Source: an uncultured cyanobacterium (GTDB lineage: Bacteria > Cyanobacteriota > Cyanobacteriia > PCC-6307 > Cyanobiaceae). Taken from it: a stretch of 38,405 bases of DNA. The position numbers and the translations under genes are program-made. The notes under the pieces are model-generated. The model did no database searches and was not told where the DNA came from. It saw nothing but the letters and a program-made list of their open reading frames with translations. Positions 20,829-29,662 of the stretch are shown piece by piece; position 1 is the stretch's first letter, and each line of letters opens with the position of its first letter. Location of the stretch: the NCBI GenBank assembly GCA_903882285.1, contig CAIRWM010000129.1:1-38405 (forward strand), read 5' to 3'.

Positions 20829-23800
20829 CCGTCGGCAACTCCCGCACGATCACCCGCAGCACCGCCGTGCCGATCGGCCGCGGCAGCCCGCGGATCTCCA
20901 GCACCACCCTGGGCTGGGAGCCGTCGCGGTGCTGCAGCCGAAGGTTGCAGGGCACGTCGCTGCCGGGCGCAGCCAGGGCCGCGTTTAGGGCGGCCTTCCA
21001 GGCCTCTTCGTCCGGCAAGGAGATCAGCGTCGGCGCCGGCACTCCCTCCAGCGCCGCCGCCCCCATGCCCACCAGCTGGCCGATGCGCTCATTGGCCATC
21101 AGCACGCGTCCCTGGACGTCGAGCACCAGCACGCCGAAGCTGCCGGTGTGGAAGACCGACTCGAAGATGCTGGCGCTGTCCCGGGCCTGCTCCTCGATCG
21201 CCCGCCGCTCGGTCACATCGGTGAGGGTGCCGACCACGAAGTGGTCGCTGCCCTCGTTCATCACCTTGGCCGCTTCCACTATCCAGCGCATCTGGCCGCT
21301 GCGGGTGCGGATTCGGTACCGGACCGACCAGCCATCGCGGCAGATGTCCCGGCTCTCCTCCACACGCTCCCGATCGGCCGGGTCGATCGCCGCATCGAGC
21401 AGGGTAGGTCGGTCGCAGAGTTCCTGTGGACTCCAGCCCGTTAGAGCCTGGATGCGCTTGCTGGCATAGAGCATCCGCCGCATCGAGAGGTCGCGTTTCC
21501 AGACGGCCTCCTCGAGGGCATCGGTGAGGCGGGCGAACTCACTCAGAGTCGCCTCGGCCGCCCGGCGCAGCGCCACCAGCTCGAAGACGTCGGTGAGCGT
21601 CACGATCGCGCCCAGGCGTCGGCCGTTGCGCTCCTGATAGGGCAGCACCTGGGCCAGGTACGACACCTCCTCGCTGCTGGCTTCGATGCTGCGGCGGGCT
21701 TCTCCCGCCACCACGGCCTGGAGCGCCTCGCGCAGCCCCGGCAGCGGCACCGTGGTCGGCACCCCCAGCAGGGGCTGGCCCAGGTCAGTGTCAACGAGGC
21801 CGAACACCCGCACTGCCAGGGGCGTGAAGCGCGTCACCCGCAGCTCGCTGTCGACCATCACCATCCCCTGGCTCAGGGAGTTCTGGATGTTCTCCAGATC
21901 AGTGTTGAGCAGTTGCAGTTCCTCGCTGCGGGCGCGCAGCTGCTGGTTCAGGGTGCCGAGTTCCTCGTTGGTGGCCTGCAGCTCCTCGTTGGAGGCCTCC
22001 AGCTCCTCATTGGACGACTGCAGTTCTTCGGACGAGGCCTGCAGCTCCTCCGCGGACGCCTCCAGCTCCTCGTTCGCTCCTTCCAGCTCAGCGAGGGAGC
22101 GCCGTAGCGAGTCCTGGCTGGCCAGCAGTTCCCTCTCCAGCCGTTCGATTTCCCGGTCGAAGGTGGCATCCCGGTCATCGCTGCCGGCACCGGAGCTGGG
22201 GGGATGCAGTTCCGGAGTGCCCAGCTCCGGCACGAAGGAGAGCAGGGTGAACGGCCGCGTCCCCACCGGCAGCGGCCGCGCCTCCAGGTGGAGGGGGGCC
22301 GGGATCCCGTCCAGCTGCAGCAGTGCGCTGCGCACGGGGCTCTTGTCGGCGCGGGCCAGGAGTAGCAGGGCCCGGGCCTGAGCCTGCAGCTCCGGCCGCA
22401 GAAAGGCGGTGGCGGCGCTGCTGGCGCGGCCCTGAGGCAGCCGGCAGTAGGGCGCCACATCGCCGATCACTTCTACAAGATCGTGGTGTTCGTCCAGCAC
22501 CAGGCAGGGGGGGCCGACATGGCGCACGAGGGCCTCCAGCAGGGCCACGTGCTGCTCCGGCACCGATTCGCGTACCACCTTGATCAGCCCCATCGGAGCC
22601 AAACCGTCGGTCGGGTAGGCGGACTTCAGGGTCACGGGGGGCTGCAGGCGGCCGCCCGCTTCGCTGCTGCGCCGGTAGATGCGGTGCTCCGCATCGGCCA
22701 CGCAGAACCCGGGGGTGCGGTTGCCGAGCGATTCGGAACTCCCCATAAACAGCAGGCCGCCGGGCTGAAGGCCGAACCGGAACAGGCTCAGCACCCGTTC
22801 CTGCAGGGGTGGGGTGAAGTAGATGAGCGTGTTGCGGCAGCTGATCAGGTCCAGCCGGGGGAAGGGCGGGTCCTCGCTCACGTTGTGCCGGGCGAAGACG
22901 GCACAGTCGCGCAGGGTCTCGCGGATCTCGATCCAGCCACTGCTCTCGATCACGAAGCGCTCGCGCAGGGCGCTGGGGATCGCCGCCGCGGCGGCGGCCG
23001 GGTAGAGGCCGCGGCGGGCCACCGCCAGGCTGCTCTCATCGAGGTCGGTGCCGAAGATCTTCAGCTGGGAGGAGAGCTGGAGCGGGTGGCCGAGCACCTC
23101 GCTCACCACCATGGCCAGCGAGTAGAGCTCTTCGCCGGTGGCGCAGCCCGGGACCCACAGGCGCAGGCGCTCACTGGAGCCGCGCTCCCTCACGCAGCGG
23201 GCCAGCAACTCCTGCAGGGCCTCAAAGGCCTGCGGATCCCGGAAGAAGGAGGTCACTGTGACCAGCAGGTTGCCCATCAGGGCCTGCGGTTCTCCCTCGT
23301 CGCTGGCCAGCAGCGGCAGGTAGTCCTCGAGGTGGCTGACCTGGCGGATCGCCATGCGGCGCTGCACCTGGCGCTGCAGCGTCGATTCCTTGTATTGGGA
23401 GAAGTCGATGCCGGTGGCGTGTTTCAGCTGGGCCGTCACCGAGCCGAGCGGCACGGGTTCGGGTAGGGACAGGGCCCGGCCGATTCCCTCCTCCCCGGAG
23501 CGGAGCAGGTCCCCCAGGCGCCGACCGATCAGTCCGGCTTCCAGGCAAAGTTCAGCGCTGCCCAGGCTCAGGGCGGCCCGGGGCATGCCGTCGAACTTCG
23601 CCTCTTCGGGGGACTGCACCACCGTGAGGCCCCCGGCCGTCCGCACGGCCAGCAGCCCCCGGGCTCCATCGGAGCCCGTGCCGGAGAGCACCACGGCCAC
23701 CCCCCGCTCTCCCCAGTGCGTGGCGATCGACTCGAACAGCAGGTCGACGCTCGGGCTCGGTCCATAGCGCGGCACCGGATCGCTTATGCGCAGCCGATCG

Positions 23801-24123
23801 CCCTCCACCACCACATCGTGATTGGGGGGGGTGATGGCGATCACATCGGGGCGCAGGGTCATGGCATCGTGCGCCGTGACCACCTCGAGGCGCGTGCCCC
23901 GGGCAAGCAGGTCGACGATCAGGCTGGGATGGTCCGGTGCCAGGTGCTGCGCCACCACATAGCTCGCTCCGCTGCCTGGCCGGAGCTGGCTGGTCAGGTC
24001 CTGCAGGGCTTCCAGTCCACCAGCCGAGGCGCCGATGCCCACGACGCGGCTGACCGGGAACGGTCCGGTCGTGCTGGGGTCCGGGGAGGCGCCGTCTGAC
24101 GAGCGGGCCGAATGTTCCACCAC
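20815..24123 (-). CDS. CheB-CheR-PAS hybrid signalling protein (1102 aa)
   Basis: A soluble multidomain protein. Residues 25-205 are a CheB methylesterase domain with the triad Ser33 (GIGASAGG), His60 (VVAQHLAPDHPS) and Asp152 (LSGTGSDGARG). Residues ~225-480 are a CheR methyltransferase with VTSFFRDPQAFEALQELL and the SAM site LWVPGCATGEELYS. A long coiled coil follows at about 640-745, made of repeated EELQASSEEL-like heptads. After it come three PAS/PAC-like domains (about 750-860, 870-990, 1000-1100). There is no receiver, histidine kinase, GGDEF or HTH domain, so the output is unclear. CheB-CheR-PAS chains usually feed a kinase; none is encoded here. GTG start at 24121-24123. It is not next to chemoreceptor or other che genes. 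Confidence 0.94.
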   Translation of the reverse strand: MVEHSARSSDGASPDPSTTGPFPVSRVVGIGASAGGLEALQDLTSQLRPGSGASYVVAQHLAPDHPSLIVDLLARGTRLEVVTAHDAMTLRPDVIAITPPNHDVVVEGDRLRISDPVPRYGPSPSVDLLFESIATHWGERGVAVVLSGTGSDGARGLLAVRTAGGLTVVQSPEEAKFDGMPRAALSLGSAELCLEAGLIGRRLGDLLRSGEEGIGRALSLPEPVPLGSVTAQLKHATGIDFSQYKESTLQRQVQRRMAIRQVSHLEDYLPLLASDEGEPQALMGNLLVTVTSFFRDPQAFEALQELLARCVRERGSSERLRLWVPGCATGEELYSLAMVVSEVLGHPLQLSSQLKIFGTDLDESSLAVARRGLYPAAAAAAIPSALRERFVIESSGWIEIRETLRDCAVFARHNVSEDPPFPRLDLISCRNTLIYFTPPLQERVLSLFRFGLQPGGLLFMGSSESLGNRTPGFCVADAEHRIYRRSSEAGGRLQPPVTLKSAYPTDGLAPMGLIKVVRESVPEQHVALLEALVRHVGPPCLVLDEHHDLVEVIGDVAPYCRLPQGRASSAATAFLRPELQAQARALLLLARADKSPVRSALLQLDGIPAPLHLEARPLPVGTRPFTLLSFVPELGTPELHPPSSGAGSDDRDATFDREIERLERELLASQDSLRRSLAELEGANEELEASAEELQASSEELQSSNEELEASNEELQATNEELGTLNQQLRARSEELQLLNTDLENIQNSLSQGMVMVDSELRVTRFTPLAVRVFGLVDTDLGQPLLGVPTTVPLPGLREALQAVVAGEARRSIEASSEEVSYLAQVLPYQERNGRRLGAIVTLTDVFELVALRRAAEATLSEFARLTDALEEAVWKRDLSMRRMLYASKRIQALTGWSPQELCDRPTLLDAAIDPADRERVEESRDICRDGWSVRYRIRTRSGQMRWIVEAAKVMNEGSDHFVVGTLTDVTERRAIEEQARDSASIFESVFHTGSFGVLVLDVQGRVLMANERIGQLVGMGAAALEGVPAPTLISLPDEEAWKAALNAALAAPGSDVPCNLRLQHRDGSQPRVVLEIRGLPRPIGTAVLRVIVRELPTVTAD

Positions 24124-24474
24124 CCCTGCCCCATCCGTTGGCCTGAAGGGAGGTTACTTAGCCGCCCGGGCCGTTTCCGCGGGATCGGTCGGGCCCTGGC
24201 GCGTGCAGAAGGAGCGCAGGATTGCGGGGATGCAACTCTGTTGGAAACGCGCAGATCTGCACCGCTGCGATGGCGCTTGGGCCGTTTGGGCTATCGGTGC
24301 GCTTCAGCGATGGCAGGAGTCCACTAGTTTGGATTCATGCATAACCATGACCGCTCCGGCTTTGATTGACGTCACCTGAATTGTGTTGCTTCGCACCCGC
24401 GCCGCGGGTCAGGGCGCTGATCAGGACCCGTTGAAGATCTGGCGTTGTTTTTGGAATCGCTCGACCGGGTAGTG
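24124..24474. other. Divergent intergenic region between the CheB-CheR and AraC genes
   Basis: 351 bp without a supported gene; short frames here have no ribosome site and no recognisable product. It must contain the promoters for both divergent genes. The AraC-proximal part (24320-24400) is locally less GC-rich than its surroundings. I see no clear paired promoter boxes, long inverted repeat or RNA gene. Confidence 0.5.
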
Positions 24475-25566
24475 ATGGTGAGTTCGATGCAAGCTTCAGC
24501 AACACCATCGCCTCCTGCCGTCGATCGCGAACGCAGTCCCGACCTCTCGGGCTTGCCCAATCCGTTCCGATCCGCTCTGCAGCCAATCCAAACCATCGAG
24601 GCCAGCGTGGCCCAGTTGCGGCAGGTGATGCCCCTGAGCGAGCTCGCCGGCAGTGACGACCAAGCCCCCTGGTGCCATTACGGCCTCACCACCCACCTGG
24701 GCGAGATCCCGCTGCATGCCGGCATCCTGCAGCCGTTGCGGCTGGTGGTGGAGCAGCCGTCGGCGCTCATGGTCTGCCTCGGCTACGGCGGCATCATCCA
24801 GCTGTGCCAGGCGTCCCGCTCCTGGCACTGCTGGGCGGACGGCTGCGTGGTCTTGGCCGCCCAGCCCTACCGCTGGAGCAACAGCCAGGCCAGCTGTGTG
24901 GTGTTCACCCTGCTGCAGGAGCGCCTGCTGCGCACGGCCCTGGCGATGGCGGGCTGGAGTCAGCCGCCGGCCGCGTGGCTACGAACGCTCGATCGCGCCC
25001 ACGGTTCGGAGCTTCCCGCCACAGGGGAGGAGCCGTCGCTGCAGGCCGGGCTGCGCGATCTGCTGGCCTCGGCCGTGCGGTTGCGCGGCTACAGCCAGTC
25101 CCTGGTGGATCGGCTCCAGCTCGATGACCAGATATACCGATTGCTGGCGGCGATGATGCTACCGGAATTGCGTCAAGAGGCGCCGCTTGATCGGCTGCGC
25201 CATCGCGAACAGCTGGGTCGCGATGTCTTCGACGAACTGATCGATTACATCAAAGCCAATCTTGCCCAGCCGCTTAACCTCACCGCGCTGGAACTGCGCA
25301 GCAATTACTCCAGGCGAGCCCTGCAGTACGCATTTCGTGAACGGCTCGGTTGTACGGCCTCGCAGTGGATCCGCCATCAGCGCCTCGACTTTGCCCAGCG
25401 GCGTCTGCAGAACCCATCGCCCGGCGACAGCGTGGCCAGCATCGCCCTCGCCTGCGGCTATCGCTCAATGGGGTTATTCAGCGTGGATTTTCAGCAACGC
25501 TTCCACGTCAAGCCCTCCCATCTGTTGCGGGAGGCCCGCTGCTCCTTCCCCCCCGAAGCCCACTGA
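24475..25566 (+). CDS. AraC-family transcriptional regulator (363 aa)
   Basis: A DNA-binding regulator. The C-terminal ~100 residues contain the two AraC helix-turn-helix units: FDELIDYIKANLAQPLNLTALELRSNYSRRALQYAFRERLGCTASQWIR, then DSVASIALACGYRSMGLFSVDFQQRFHVKPSHLLRE, a near-canonical second HTH with the GY-x-S/F and P-S-x-L-L-R-E ending. The N-terminal ~230 residues look like the AraC-binding-like sensor domain (cupin-type), with LQPLRLVVEQPSALMVCLGYGG; the ligand is unknown. Candidate starts are ATG 24475 (MVSSMQAS) and ATG 24487; TTG at 24445 is less likely. The gene is alone, divergent from the CheB-CheR gene and upstream of two decayed genes that could have been its former targets. 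That last point is inference. Confidence 0.9.
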   Translation: MVSSMQASATPSPPAVDRERSPDLSGLPNPFRSALQPIQTIEASVAQLRQVMPLSELAGSDDQAPWCHYGLTTHLGEIPLHAGILQPLRLVVEQPSALMVCLGYGGIIQLCQASRSWHCWADGCVVLAAQPYRWSNSQASCVVFTLLQERLLRTALAMAGWSQPPAAWLRTLDRAHGSELPATGEEPSLQAGLRDLLASAVRLRGYSQSLVDRLQLDDQIYRLLAAMMLPELRQEAPLDRLRHREQLGRDVFDELIDYIKANLAQPLNLTALELRSNYSRRALQYAFRERLGCTASQWIRHQRLDFAQRRLQNPSPGDSVASIALACGYRSMGLFSVDFQQRFHVKPSHLLREARCSFPPEAH

Positions 25567-25709
25567 GGCGAGGGCCTGCCACCCCGCTCGGCCTCGAAGC
25601 CCTGTCGGTCGTGATCCAATCCGATAACAATGCACAGCCGGTGTCGCCAAGCCATGGCCGCGGTTGGGCTGGTTTGCCTGTTCCGCCGATGATCCCCGCC
25701 CAGAGGTAG

Positions 25710-26345
25710 ATGACCGGAATGCTCGGTCATCCGGTGGCCGAGAACCCGCTCGACCGGATGTTGAATACGGTCGATGCCTACTACGGACTGACCTGGCAGT
25801 TCTGGAAGAACGACATCGCCTCGGAGCAGGACCTGGCCCTCGCTATCGCTGCCCCGATGCCGCTGGGCTACAGCGGCATGGCGATCACGGTCCTCTACAA
25901 GGTGGCGGTGATCCCGCTGCTGGTTGTAGTTGGGGGCACCGATGTGCAGGCCATCGGTGCCCCCAACTACATCACCTTCGAGGCGGGCCGCCTGATCGGC
26001 CATAACGACGGCAAGGGGGGCGTCAAGGCGATCGAGAAGGTCACGCCGCTGCGGGGGCAGCGGGTTGTGATGCTCGGTGCCGGCGGTGCAGGGCGGGCCA
26101 TGACGGTGGAGATCGCCTGGACCGGAGCCGCCCACGTCACCCTGATCACCCGCCGGGAGTCCTAGGGGCGCGAGGTGGCCGAGCTGGTGCATCGGGCCTC
26201 CGGGGTTCCCACCGACTGGCAGCCCTGGCAGGGCGCGGTGCCGCTGCCGCCGGGCACCACCCTGCTGATGAATGCCACCCATTTGGGTTGCGCTCCGGAG
26301 CTAGAGCCGGTGCCGCTCGTCTGGGATTCTCTCGATCCTCGGTGA
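25710..26345 (+). pseudogene. Shikimate-dehydrogenase-like (AroE family) pseudogene
   Basis: The reading frame resembles an AroE-family oxidoreductase that reduces dehydroshikimate or a related ring: MLGHPVAENPLDRML, YYGLTWQFWKND, AIGAPNYITFEAGRLIGHND, and the NADP-binding VVMLGAGGAGRAMTVEIAW. It is broken in several ways. A TAG at 26163-26165 falls where the family has a Gln-like position (RRES-stop-GREVAELV). The region 25925-25944 is replaced by an inverted copy of downstream bases. The frame ends at TGA 26343-26345 roughly 80 residues before the usual C-terminus, and the normal N-terminal start is not clear. The sequence after TAG, ending MNATHLGCAPELEP, is still in frame and well conserved. 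Loss is therefore recent. The intact homologue probably acts on quinate or shikimate. Confidence 0.85.
25925..25971. repeat. 20-bp perfect inverted repeat with 7-base loop inside the AroE-like pseudogene
   Basis: Left arm 25925-25944 (TGTAGTTGGGGGCACCGATG) and right arm 25952-25971 are exact reverse complements, separated by seven bases (25945-25951). Only the right arm encodes conserved family sequence (AIGAPNYI); the left arm gives a run (VVVGGTDV) unlike the family. This fits a template-switch event in which one arm was rewritten as a copy of the other. Confidence 0.92.
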
Positions 26346-26514
26346 GGTGAGCGAGGCGCCCCAGGCCCCGGCATGAGCCTCCGCTTCTCCTCCCTGCCCT
26401 GGCTCTCGCTGTCTCTGCCCCTGCCTCTGCCCTGGCCTTCCACCCTGTCCCCCCTTCCCCCATACCTCCCGTGATTCCAGCTCCGACGGCCTTCAGAGCC
26501 AGGCCCTGTGGCAT

Positions 26515-27370
26515 TTGGGCTTGGCGGCCCTGGCCGCGGGGGTTGCAGCGCTCTCGCCGCTGGCGATCGGTCCGGCCGCGGCCCAGCCGGCCCCCAGGAC
26601 CCTGCGCTTCGTGATCATTCCCAAGATCACCCACCCCTGGTTCGATGAGGTGTTCCGCGGAGCGGAGCAGGCGGCCCTGATGATTCAGTCTCAGGCCGCC
26701 ACCACCCGCGTCGTCCGCGACTACCAGCCCCCTGCCCAGGCCCTGGTGGAGCAGCAGGCAGCGATCCTGCAGCGGGCGATTGCTGCCCGTCCCGATGGCT
26801 TCAGCATCGATCCGCTCGATGCCACCCGGATCGCGCCGCTGCAGCAGCATGCCCGTAGCCAGGGGATCCCCCTCACCGTGTTCGATGCCGAGTCCCCCAA
26901 GGGGCTGGCGATTCCCAGCATCGGCACCGACTTCTGTCGCTAGGCCCAGATCGCCTCCCGCCGTCTGGTGGCCCTGCTGGGCGGCACGGGACAGATGGCG
27001 ATCATGCAGGGTGTGTCGACAGCCTCCAACCACGCCATCCGGGTGCACTGTCATCAGGAGTTGTTCCGCCAGTTTGCGGGCATTCAGGTGGTCGCCCTGC
27101 CGAGCGACCAGGACGACATCGCTCGCGCCGAGCGCGAGGCGATCGCCGTGATGAAGGCCCATCCCAAGCTGCGCGGCTGGGTCGCCAGTGATGCCAGCGG
27201 TCCGATCGGGATCGGACGGGCGATCGCGGCTCTTGGGGGCCCAGGGCTACTGGAGCGTGCTGCAGCTCTGGCAGCAGGGCCTCGGCGCCTCCGCGATCGA
27301 GCGCATCGACACCGGCATCAGTGTGATCGGCCCCGGCTCCGGCTCCTGCAGCAGCAGTGGCAACCCCTAG
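26515..27370 (+). pseudogene. Sugar-type ABC substrate-binding protein pseudogene
   Basis: Periplasmic binding protein of the ribose/LacI-like type I fold, now broken. A signal peptide (LGLAALAAGVAALSPLAIGP, ending AAAQ) precedes RTLRFVIIPKITHPWFDEVF. Further family sequence includes QQAAILQRAIAARPDGFSID, PLTVFDAESP and SIGTDF. A TAG at 26941-26943 interrupts it (DFCR-stop-AQIASRRLVALLGG), then the same frame continues through MAIMQGVSTASNHAIR to GWVASDASGPIGIG. Near 27235 a frameshift with an apparent deletion of some tens of codons joins it to QGYWSVLQLWQQGLGASAIE in another frame. No ATG begins the frame. No ATPase or permease gene is left nearby, so the transporter has been lost. Confidence 0.85.
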
Positions 27371-27391
27371 GAGCGGCGCTCCGCCGGAGGC

Positions 27392-29581
27392 TCAGACACC
27401 CAGCCGTGTCGCCTCCAGCTCCAGTTCCACTATCAGCCCCTCCGCCTCGGCGTGGCGCGCCAGCCGCAGGCGGTGACGGCCGGCTTCTAGCACGAAGGCG
27501 TCCAGGGTCTCGTCGAAGTAGGCCAGGCGCCGCAGCGGAATCGTGAGCTCCACCCGCCGGCTTTCTGCCACTGCCAGGGTGAGTCGCTGGAAGCCCACCA
27601 GCAGGCGTGCCGGCCGCTCCACGGCACGCCCCGGCGGCTCCAGGTAGAGCTGCAGCACTTCATCCGCCCCCCGCTTGCCGACGTTCACCACCGTCACCGC
27701 GGCCCGCAGCTCGGGCGTGCCGTCAGAGCCGGCGGCCTCGATCCAGGCGCTCAGGTCCCGGTGGTGAAAACCCGTGTAAGAGAGGCCGAAGCCGAACGGG
27801 AACGCCGCCGCATGGCCGTCCCGGTCCAGACGCCGCTGGCCGTGCCAGAGGTCGTAGGTGATCGAGCGGGCCCGGGGGTCGAAGGGGGGCAGGTGCTCGT
27901 GGGCGCTGGGCAGCGCGAACGGCAGCCGGCCGGATGGCGAGACCGTCCCCAGCACCACATCGGCCAGGGCCAGACCCCCCTGCTGGCCCGGATACCAGAG
28001 CAGCAGCAGGCCCGGTACCGCATGGCGCCAGGACTCGCACAGGATGGCCCCGCCGCCCATCAGCACCACGACCGTGCGCGGGTTGGCGGCGGCCACGGCC
28101 CGGATCAGCGCCTCCTGCTCCGGCGGCAGAGCGAGGTCGGTGCGGTCACCGGAGGCGAAGTCGCTGCCCCGCCGGGCCGAGCCGAGGCTGGCGACCGCGG
28201 CGATGGTGTTGGCCACCGGGCCCCAGAACGGCCGCAGGCGGGCACGGCCGAAGCGCTGCTGCAGCGGATCCGGCGGAGGGATCTGGCGCCAGATCGGCCC
28301 CAGATCGCCGGTGTGGATGTGTTCGCCCTCCTGGTGCCAGTCGAGTCCCACCACCACCATGGCCGCGTCGCAACCGGCGGCCAGCGCCGCCGCCGCCGCC
28401 GGATCGCTGCCCCCGTCGTGAGCTACCCGGATCCGGGGGGCGGCGGCGCGCAGACCCTCAAGGGGGGTCAGCACCGCCCCCGGAACCGGGCGGGTGTCCG
28501 AGGAGCCGTGGTCCCCCAGGTTGGCCTCCACGGCCAGGCGACCGATCATGGCGATCGAGGTCACCTCCTCCCCGAACGGCAGCACTGCACCATCGTTCTG
28601 AAGCAGCACGATCGCCTTGGTGGCTGCTTCCCGGGCCAGAGCGAGGTGCGCGGCGCTGCCCCGCAGAGCGGCCGGATAGATCCCCGCGGGCACGGCCAGC
28701 TGGGCCCGTAGCAGCCGACGCACAGCATCGTCGATGCGGGCCAGGGGCAGCTCGCCCCGGTCCAGGGCCTGCGGCAGGCTGCCCGCGAAGATCATCCGGA
28801 AGGGCATCTCCAGGTCCTGGCCGGCGCGCAGGGCCCGCAGCCCATCGCGGATGCCGAAGATGAAGTCGGTGACAACGAAGCCGCGGAAGCCCCAGCGCTC
28901 CTTGAGGATGCCGGTGAGCAGCGTGGCGTTCTGGCCGCACCAGTCGCCATTAAGGCTGTTGTAGGCGCTCATCACCGCCTGGGCGCCGGCGTCGATGCAG
29001 GCTCGGAACTGGGGCAGGTAGAGCTCATGCAGCACCCGGGGCGTCGCTCGCACGTCCACCCGGAAGCGGGCGCTGTCGATCGAGTTGAGCGCAAAGTGCT
29101 TGACGCAGGCGATCGCATGGCGCTGCACACCGCGCGTCATGGCGGCCCCCAGGGTGCCGACATGCACCGGATCTTCGCCGTAGCTCTCCTGGGCCCGTCC
29201 CCAGCCGGGGTGACGCAGCAGGTTGACGCAGACGCTGCCCAGCAGGTTGGCGCCGAAGGAGCGGGCCTCCCGGGCCATCGCCTCGCCGATGCGCTCCTCC
29301 AGGTCAGGGTCCCAGCAGGCACCGCGGGCGATTGGCGCAGGGAAGGTGGTGGCGCCACCCTCGAGCACCACCCCCCGGGGACCATCGACGAAATGCAGCC
29401 CGCCGATGCCCAGGCGCGGCACCACTCCAGCGGGCCAGGGATGGCGGTGCGACCAGTCCCCCAGAAGGGTCTCGGCCATGCCCGACCAGAAGGGCTTGTC
29501 GCCGTCGAGCATGTCCAGCTTCTCGTCCAGGCTGAGCTGTGCCAGCAGAGAGCGCACCTGCAGCTCCGGATCCAGCGTCAC
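27392..29581 (-). CDS. Glycoside hydrolase family 3 beta-glucosidase-like enzyme (about 729 aa)
   Basis: Cleaves beta-linked glucose or xylose residues from oligosaccharides or glycosides. The GH3 N-terminal barrel holds FVDGPRGVVLEGGATTFPAP, WGRAQESYGEDP, CVKHFALNSID and GFVVTDFIFGIRDGL with the nucleophile Asp in VTDF. The C-terminal alpha/beta sandwich starts near AREAATKAIVLLQNDGAVLPF, and a fibronectin-type III-like domain closes the protein (GADEVLQLYLEPP). The frame extends to a TTG at 29648-29650, but the family N-terminus begins near TLDPELQVRSLLAQLSLDEK, so GTG at 29579-29581 is preferred. No signal peptide is seen. It begins about 80 bp (or 12 bp with the TTG) beyond the 3' end of the tRNA-Thr gene on the same strand. 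Confidence 0.92.
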   Translation of the reverse strand: MTLDPELQVRSLLAQLSLDEKLDMLDGDKPFWSGMAETLLGDWSHRHPWPAGVVPRLGIGGLHFVDGPRGVVLEGGATTFPAPIARGACWDPDLEERIGEAMAREARSFGANLLGSVCVNLLRHPGWGRAQESYGEDPVHVGTLGAAMTRGVQRHAIACVKHFALNSIDSARFRVDVRATPRVLHELYLPQFRACIDAGAQAVMSAYNSLNGDWCGQNATLLTGILKERWGFRGFVVTDFIFGIRDGLRALRAGQDLEMPFRMIFAGSLPQALDRGELPLARIDDAVRRLLRAQLAVPAGIYPAALRGSAAHLALAREAATKAIVLLQNDGAVLPFGEEVTSIAMIGRLAVEANLGDHGSSDTRPVPGAVLTPLEGLRAAAPRIRVAHDGGSDPAAAAALAAGCDAAMVVVGLDWHQEGEHIHTGDLGPIWRQIPPPDPLQQRFGRARLRPFWGPVANTIAAVASLGSARRGSDFASGDRTDLALPPEQEALIRAVAAANPRTVVVLMGGGAILCESWRHAVPGLLLLWYPGQQGGLALADVVLGTVSPSGRLPFALPSAHEHLPPFDPRARSITYDLWHGQRRLDRDGHAAAFPFGFGLSYTGFHHRDLSAWIEAAGSDGTPELRAAVTVVNVGKRGADEVLQLYLEPPGRAVERPARLLVGFQRLTLAVAESRRVELTIPLRRLAYFDETLDAFVLEAGRHRLRLARHAEAEGLIVELELEATRLGV

Positions 29582-29662
29582 AGGCGGCCCGGCCTCGGGG
29601 CGATGGACCCTTTCAACGTAGGCCGTCGAACCGGGCTCGAGACAGGACAACGGCAGGGATCA

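Noticed and set aside
21900-22160. A run of similar ~21-base units on the CheB-CheR gene that could pass for a DNA tandem repeat.
   Set aside because: It encodes the EEL-rich coiled coil usual between CheR and PAS domains in this family; unit copies differ in sequence and keep the frame.
26163-26943. Possible reassignment of TAG as a sense codon, because two adjacent genes have in-frame TAG at apparent Gln positions.
   Set aside because: Intact genes in the same DNA end in TAG (the thioesterase at 4207-4209 and the selD fusion at 16101-16103), and both broken genes carry further lesions such as deletions, a frameshift and a truncated end.
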